Shown: in pieces, positions 59,219 through 64,000 of the stretch
Position numbering within the stretch: position 1 is the first letter of the stretch
Layout: every line of letters begins with the position of its first letter
Assembly (NCBI RefSeq): GCF_029962835.1
Contig: NC_080582.1
Coordinates: 72,226,177-72,290,176 of the forward strand
Direction: 5' to 3'
DNA: 64,000 nt
From: Magnolia sinica
Taxonomy: Eukaryota > Streptophyta > Magnoliopsida > Magnoliales > Magnoliaceae
Notes under the pieces: generated by a model
What the model was told of the DNA's origin: nothing
What the model saw: only the letters and a program-made list of their open reading frames with translations
The model's database searches: none
Translations under genes and position numbers: made by a program

Positions 59219-60021
59219 ATGTATATGGCCAGCTTGTGTAAGGGGACTGACAATGAATCGATATGGATGGTTTTCACCATCGGGCATGACAATGAGTTGG
59301 TGTGCCTTAGCCCTACCCTATATAGGAGAGTATGAGTGTACCATGGATACAATATCCTAGAATTGTACCTATTGGGTACTTACATATCAAGATTAAGTCT
59401 TTAGTCTGAGGCCCATCCTTCTTAGACTATGATCCTATAAGATGTTTAAATATGATTAATCCCTAAACTTAAGAAAGTATGAGATTCAAGTTCTTCATTA
59501 TATGTACTTTCGCTCACTTTATGAAGTCATTAAGTAGCCAATAAAAGTGGATGTGGCTGGGCGCATCTATTAAGGTCTCTTGATATCGTGTGAGTTAATA
59601 AGAGATCCATTGGTTTCTTAGAAACTCACTTGATAGTGTAGATCTAGGAGATCAACAGTTCATCAAACGATTTTTCCACTGGGCCCAACATTCAAAAAAT
59701 TTTAAATGACTTTATAAATGTTTTCAACCATTAAACTTTGTTTTGATCATTGAAAAGTTTTTTATGGCACTTGATGAAAATCTGATGGTTCAAATATGAG
59801 GGTTCATCAATTGATCTACATGGGCAGTTGGTTTTTGGTGGATGACCATGGGGGTTGAGGGATTGGATTGGATATACATGCATAAACAAAATATGATTAT
59901 AGGATTCTAATGATGTGGGGTATATATAAATCGATAGTGTTGCAAAGGATTATAATTGGTATTTTTCCCAAAATCCTAAACTCTTCTTTATAAATAGATG
60001 TTTATCCCTTAAGTGAGAGAG

Positions 60022-60139
<118 letters not shown>

Positions 60140-60782
60140 TCTTCTCTCCCTCCCATTTCTGATCATCACACATGTGCAATGTGTGGGGTTCACCTACTTG
60201 GATGGTGTGTTAGGATTGAATTTATATAGAGGTTGGCATGTTAGCTCTGGACTCTACTTTAATTGGGATAGATCATGAAAAGTATTCCTAGTTTGAAAGA
60301 TTAACATTAACAACTACTATATTGTGGTCGAGTTAGATTGCACAAATTCTAACCATTCATCTTTTGTTTTTCTTATTTAGAAACTTGAAATTATCAAAAC
60401 GATGATCCATAGAGTTAATTAAGTAAATCTAAAAATTTTGAAAAGTTCAAAATTCCATTGTGTTTAATAAAAATGTTAACATGACGTCCATACCTTAATT
60501 GCTTCACCTATAGCCATACTCCCATTAGCCATACTCCTTTTCCATAAGGCCTAGTTAACTCTCATCTCTTAAACTTGCCTCTTCAACATAGTGAGAGGGT
60601 CTCTTATACCATATGCAAGAAAGTGTTCCCACGCTCTTGACACTTAGTTCCAGACAACATGTTTGGAACACTTAGAATCTTCCCTTAAGTTCTTAAAGCA
60701 TGCTTACAAGGCCCTCAACATTGTTGTCCATTTACTCAAACCAATCCTCTCCTTCGACCAGGAAATCCTCAACTACATGAGA

Positions 60783-63105
60783 TTTTTTTTTTTTTCAAAC
60801 CTCTATTCATTTTATAGCAAAACTTTACAGAGTAAATGTAACAATTTTGGGTTACCCAAAGAAAAAACCTGGATGGAACCTATCGTAAGGAGAAAGAAAA
60901 TATCCAAGAATCCCAGACATGATAGCTCTGGCCTTCTACCCCTTAGCTCATGACTGGCCCCAAATCCACTCTATCAAGGAAGAGCTGCCCCTTGAAAATG
61001 CTGGAGAGGTCAGTTAGGATATTTATCTTGGCCGAATTTTGACTGTTGTTGCTCACTTTGGCCATCCCATCCGTTGGCCTATTCCCTGCTCTGAGGATGT
61101 GCTTAAACTTTACATGACCATTTAGATAGAGCTTGTTAATCTTATCCAACCAATACTTCCACTTCCAACCCGGACTTGTCGACCCTGATAGGAAATTAAC
61201 CACCAACTGGGAATTGGATTTAACAACTATGTTGATTAAGCCTATACTGAAACCTAGGGCCAGACCGTCATGGACTGCCCGAATTTCCACTCTAGTGTTG
61301 GACGCCATCATATAACCTGCAAAGAAACCAAAGATGGACTCCCCCTTGTCGACTCTACATATACCCCCACCCCCTGCCATGCTTGGGTTGCCCTTAGAAG
61401 ACCCATCCACACGTTTAGCTTGACCCAGCCCGAGGGTGGCTTAGACCACTTAACCACCTGGAGCTTTCTCCCTAGATGGGGATGAATTGCAATCCTCAAG
61501 GCCGCGAGAGCCTAACTGCTATCCCCCGAATGGGGCTGAGATAGAGCCCATCTATTAGTGATAGAAGGGACCCAACCTTTAATCCGAGAAATCAGGACCT
61601 CGATAGGCGTGGTCTTCCCATCAAACTTTGCTTCATTTTGGCCATTCCAAATCTCCCATAAGATAATACATGGGATCAAAATTTTTAAATTTGTTATCGA
61701 ACCACCTGAACAAGGAGCGCGCCACCAATGAAACAACCTATCCTCCATTGAATGGGCCCCCACTAACTGAGTGCCAAACACCAGAGCAAAATGGTTTCAA
61801 ATGGCTACCGCCTGGGCGCTGTGAAGGAATAGGTGGTCTATGGACTCCACCGCAGGCCCCTGCCACTAGTTCTTGTCATAGCAGACGTAGCAAGAGGCAA
61901 GATGGATGCTGTAGGACTGGACAATGACATCTACTAGAATCGCTCCCTTGAGAATCTTCCACACTAGGACAGAAATCTTTGGCGGTAGGTGAGGGTGCCA
62001 AACTTTTGTACCCTAGCTGATCCGCGGCTTGGGGTCTCTACACGTCTCCGACGTCGATTTGACCGAGAAAGAACCAGCAGGATCCGGAGGCCAAAAAGGA
62101 TAGTCAGGACCCTCTGAGATGTAGAAGCCCCCTTGAAAGATAAAGTCTACATATTCTTGGGAAAGGAAGTCAAACACAGCTGAAGGAGGGAGAGGACTCA
62201 CCCGACCCAAGAAGTCCTTAACTTTTTGCCTCTGAAGCCCTGCTGGTATTGATCTTGTAGCCTTGCCTTCAAGTGGACCTAGACCTGTCCAGTTGTCCTG
62301 CCAAAGGCTACCGTCGCATTCCCCAATCTATCATTGAGTCTTGGCCTCTAGCAGTGGAAATAATCCTCGAATTCTTTTCCACAAAGTGGAAACTAATGCC
62401 GACCGCTGAGTCTGCCCATCAATAGACAGATCTTGGCTATACTTGGCTTTCATAAAAGAGCCCCACAGGCTGCGGTCCTCTTTGAACTTTACTGCCCAGA
62501 CCGTTTTAAGGTGGAGGGCCTGTATGACATCTGAGAGGTTTCTGATTCCCAGGCCCCCTTCAAGTTTTGGCGATGAAATATTCTTCAAACTTCTCCGGTG
62601 GAGCTTCCTTCCCTTCGGCTGATCCCCAAAGGAAATTGGTGAAACGACTCTCTAAAGTGTTTAAGACCACAGAAGGGATATGCGAGGCTGCCGGCGAGTG
62701 GAATGGGATGCTGCTTAACACATGTTGAACAAGCATGGCCCTACCCACCTGCGAGAGGCATCTCGCCTGCCACCCTCTGATGCGGTTATTCACCCTGTCA
62801 ATTAACACCTGGAATGCTTCTTTTTTACTCCTCCCTATTGTAATTGGGACCCCAAGATATGTAAAACTCGCTGAGGTTCTGGCCATCCCCAACATACTCT
62901 GGATGGAGGAGGCCCTGACTGATGGAAGGTAGTCAGAGTAGAGGAAACTGTTTTTTGAAAGTTCACTTTCTGCCCGGGCGCACGTTGAAAGGACTCAAAA
63001 AAAAGTTTTGTAGCTTGGATGGACTTCAAGCCCCCGTTAAGGAACAACAGCGTATCATCTGCAAAAAGGAGATGGGACACTGATAAGCAGCCCCGATGCA
63101 GCTAG
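60783..63105 (-). mobile_element. 5'-truncated L1-type LINE with RT, zf-RVT and RNase H
   Basis: Read on the minus strand: the reverse transcriptase palm LLFADDTLLFLNGGLKSIQA (FADD active site, about 63070-63010) and PGQKVNFQK, then TYLGVPI and NRIRGWQARCLSQVGRAMLV (thumb, about 62860-62730). LHLKTVWAVKFKEDRSLWGSF, a zf-RVT region (PAGSFSVKS…TKVWHPHLPPKISVLVWK, about 62080-61960) and IILWEIWNGQNEAKFDG (about 61665) follow. An RNase H domain DGSSKGNPSMAGGGGI to about 60943 ends the coding part, and a poly-A tail (T-run at 60784-60796) ends the element. Frameshifts occur at about 62570, 62340 and 61400. The 5' end breaks off inside RT at about 63105. Confidence 0.88.
60943..61410 (-). pseudogene. 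LINE C-terminal RNase H domain
   Basis: The longest intact piece of the LINE (155 codons). It shows DGSSKGNPSMAGGGG (first catalytic Asp), then VEIRAVHDGLALGFSIG (catalytic Glu), then IVVKSNSQLVVNFLSG, where D is usual at the SNS position (LD-S to KSNS), so that catalytic residue appears lost. A frameshift at about 61400 separates it from the upstream KPPSGWVKLNV. Confidence 0.8.
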
Positions 63106-64000
63106 TAGGGATGACAAGAATGATAAGGGTCGAATATTGCATATCAAACCTCGATTATTGCCTGATTTTACGTACATGATAATGCTCAATGGAATATTTT
63201 AATCGTGTTTTTGTTGCAGGGTGTAATCAGGAGCGTTGATTGGAGAAGAGAACTAAAAGCATGAATTTGATGCTCCAAAGCCACCGAAGTAAGGGACAGA
63301 CCCTAGGGGACCAAGAGCAACAGATTTACACGCCAGGGATCCGAGGAAATCAAGCCGTTTATGTTAAAAAGGTCCAAAATTAGTCTAGAATGCAAGATCA
63401 CATTGTTCCCGCCATCCTATTGGCTCGAAAATTCATACATGGCCTGGGAGATATAAATTAACCGTACATGTCAAATTTCATCCGTTCGATCCCTGTGAAA
63501 ATGGCTCAATGGACAGATTAGCCCCTAAAACTCTGATTTTGGGCCCACCCGCTATCTGGATATGCTTCAATTTTGGTCTCAACCCTTTAAATTATATGAA
63601 AAACAGGTTGGACGGAGTAGATTTTTCGAATACATCTCAGTGGACCCATGCTTGAAGCACGTGTACACAGTGCACTTGGTCCTGCTGTGCACCAAATTTC
63701 ATAAAGTTGGTCAGCGCACGTTGACCGACTCAAATCTCTTTCCTGCACAAAGACACCAGCGGATGGACCGGGTTTTGATTATGGGCCCCAACCATCATGT
63801 ATTTTGATAATCTGGACCATCCAGTCGCTCAATAGGTGGGGCATAACCCTCACTTAGGTGTCCTTCTGTTCCCATTGTGCACACACGTGTAAATCACGAT
63901 CAAACGCAGGATGGACAGCAGAAGCAAAACATCAAAGGACTGCATCAAAAGCAATCCAAAAGCAGTCATTTCTGACCGAAATTTCGAGAGGAATCTGGTG
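63106..64000. other. No gene confirmed; repeat-derived sequence
   Basis: It starts abruptly at the LINE 5' break with GGGATGACAAGAATGATAAG. At 63540-63850 a foldback-family piece is readable (tggatatgcttcaattttggtctcaaccctttaaatt, ggttggacggagtagattttt, atgggccccaaccatcatg). The open frame at 63562-63807 lies in this repeat and is not a gene. Confidence 0.45.

Overview
This window is plant nuclear DNA: AT-rich, with GT-AG introns, plant transposon families at high density, abundant (CT/GA)n and (GT)n tracts, and one complete intron-rich plant gene. A family of terminal-inverted repeats built around GTGGGGCCCACCATGATG occurs many times. I associate that family with magnoliids and other early-diverging angiosperms, but this is an inference from memory and was not tested. 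There is no operon, CRISPR array, phage, rRNA gene or convincing tRNA gene.

Only two host genes are supported. The first is an intact six-exon SDF2-like gene (stromal cell-derived factor 2, an ER quality-control protein of 217 aa) on the minus strand at 26348-11251. It spans 15.1 kb because one intron is 11.2 kb long. The second is the last exon of a WRKY transcription factor (group IIa/IIb) on the minus strand at 46170-45823; its WRKYGQK exon was not found in the window.

The rest is layered mobile DNA. 1-7.7 kb: a candidate CACTA element (1150-7737, 3-bp ATG target duplication) carrying spliced-looking pieces of unrelated host genes (MED14-like, LRR receptor-like, TFIIS-N-like). 7.8-9.6 kb: a truncated Ty1/copia element with its primer-binding site. 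12.4-23.7 kb: the giant SDF2 intron, holding a LINE with a four-copy 260-bp internal tandem array and three 8-bp-TSD DNA elements, plus a fourth related copy containing a Tourist-like element. 27-34 kb: a non-autonomous hAT-like element, a copia LTR/gag fragment, a decayed hAT transposase gene and further hAT pieces. 34.7-40.2 kb: foldback repeats, a gypsy LTR relic and a 112-bp minisatellite. 40.9-45.65 kb: a 4.6-kb putative solo LTR inside a roughly 110-bp Tourist-like MITE, just downstream of the WRKY exon. 47.6-60.6 kb: an Angela/Tork-like copia remnant with two LTR copies, one split by a 6.8-kb CACTA element with a decayed TNP2 transposase and the other by a 231-bp LINE fragment. 60.8-63.1 kb: a 5'-truncated LINE on the minus strand with RT, zf-RVT and RNase H pieces.

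I found no undescribed biochemical system. The most unusual things are the multi-gene capture inside the first CACTA element, the four-step nest in the SDF2 intron whose target sites are verified by the interrupted LINE reading frame, the tandem array inside the LINE endonuclease, and the giant putative solo LTR in a tiny MITE.
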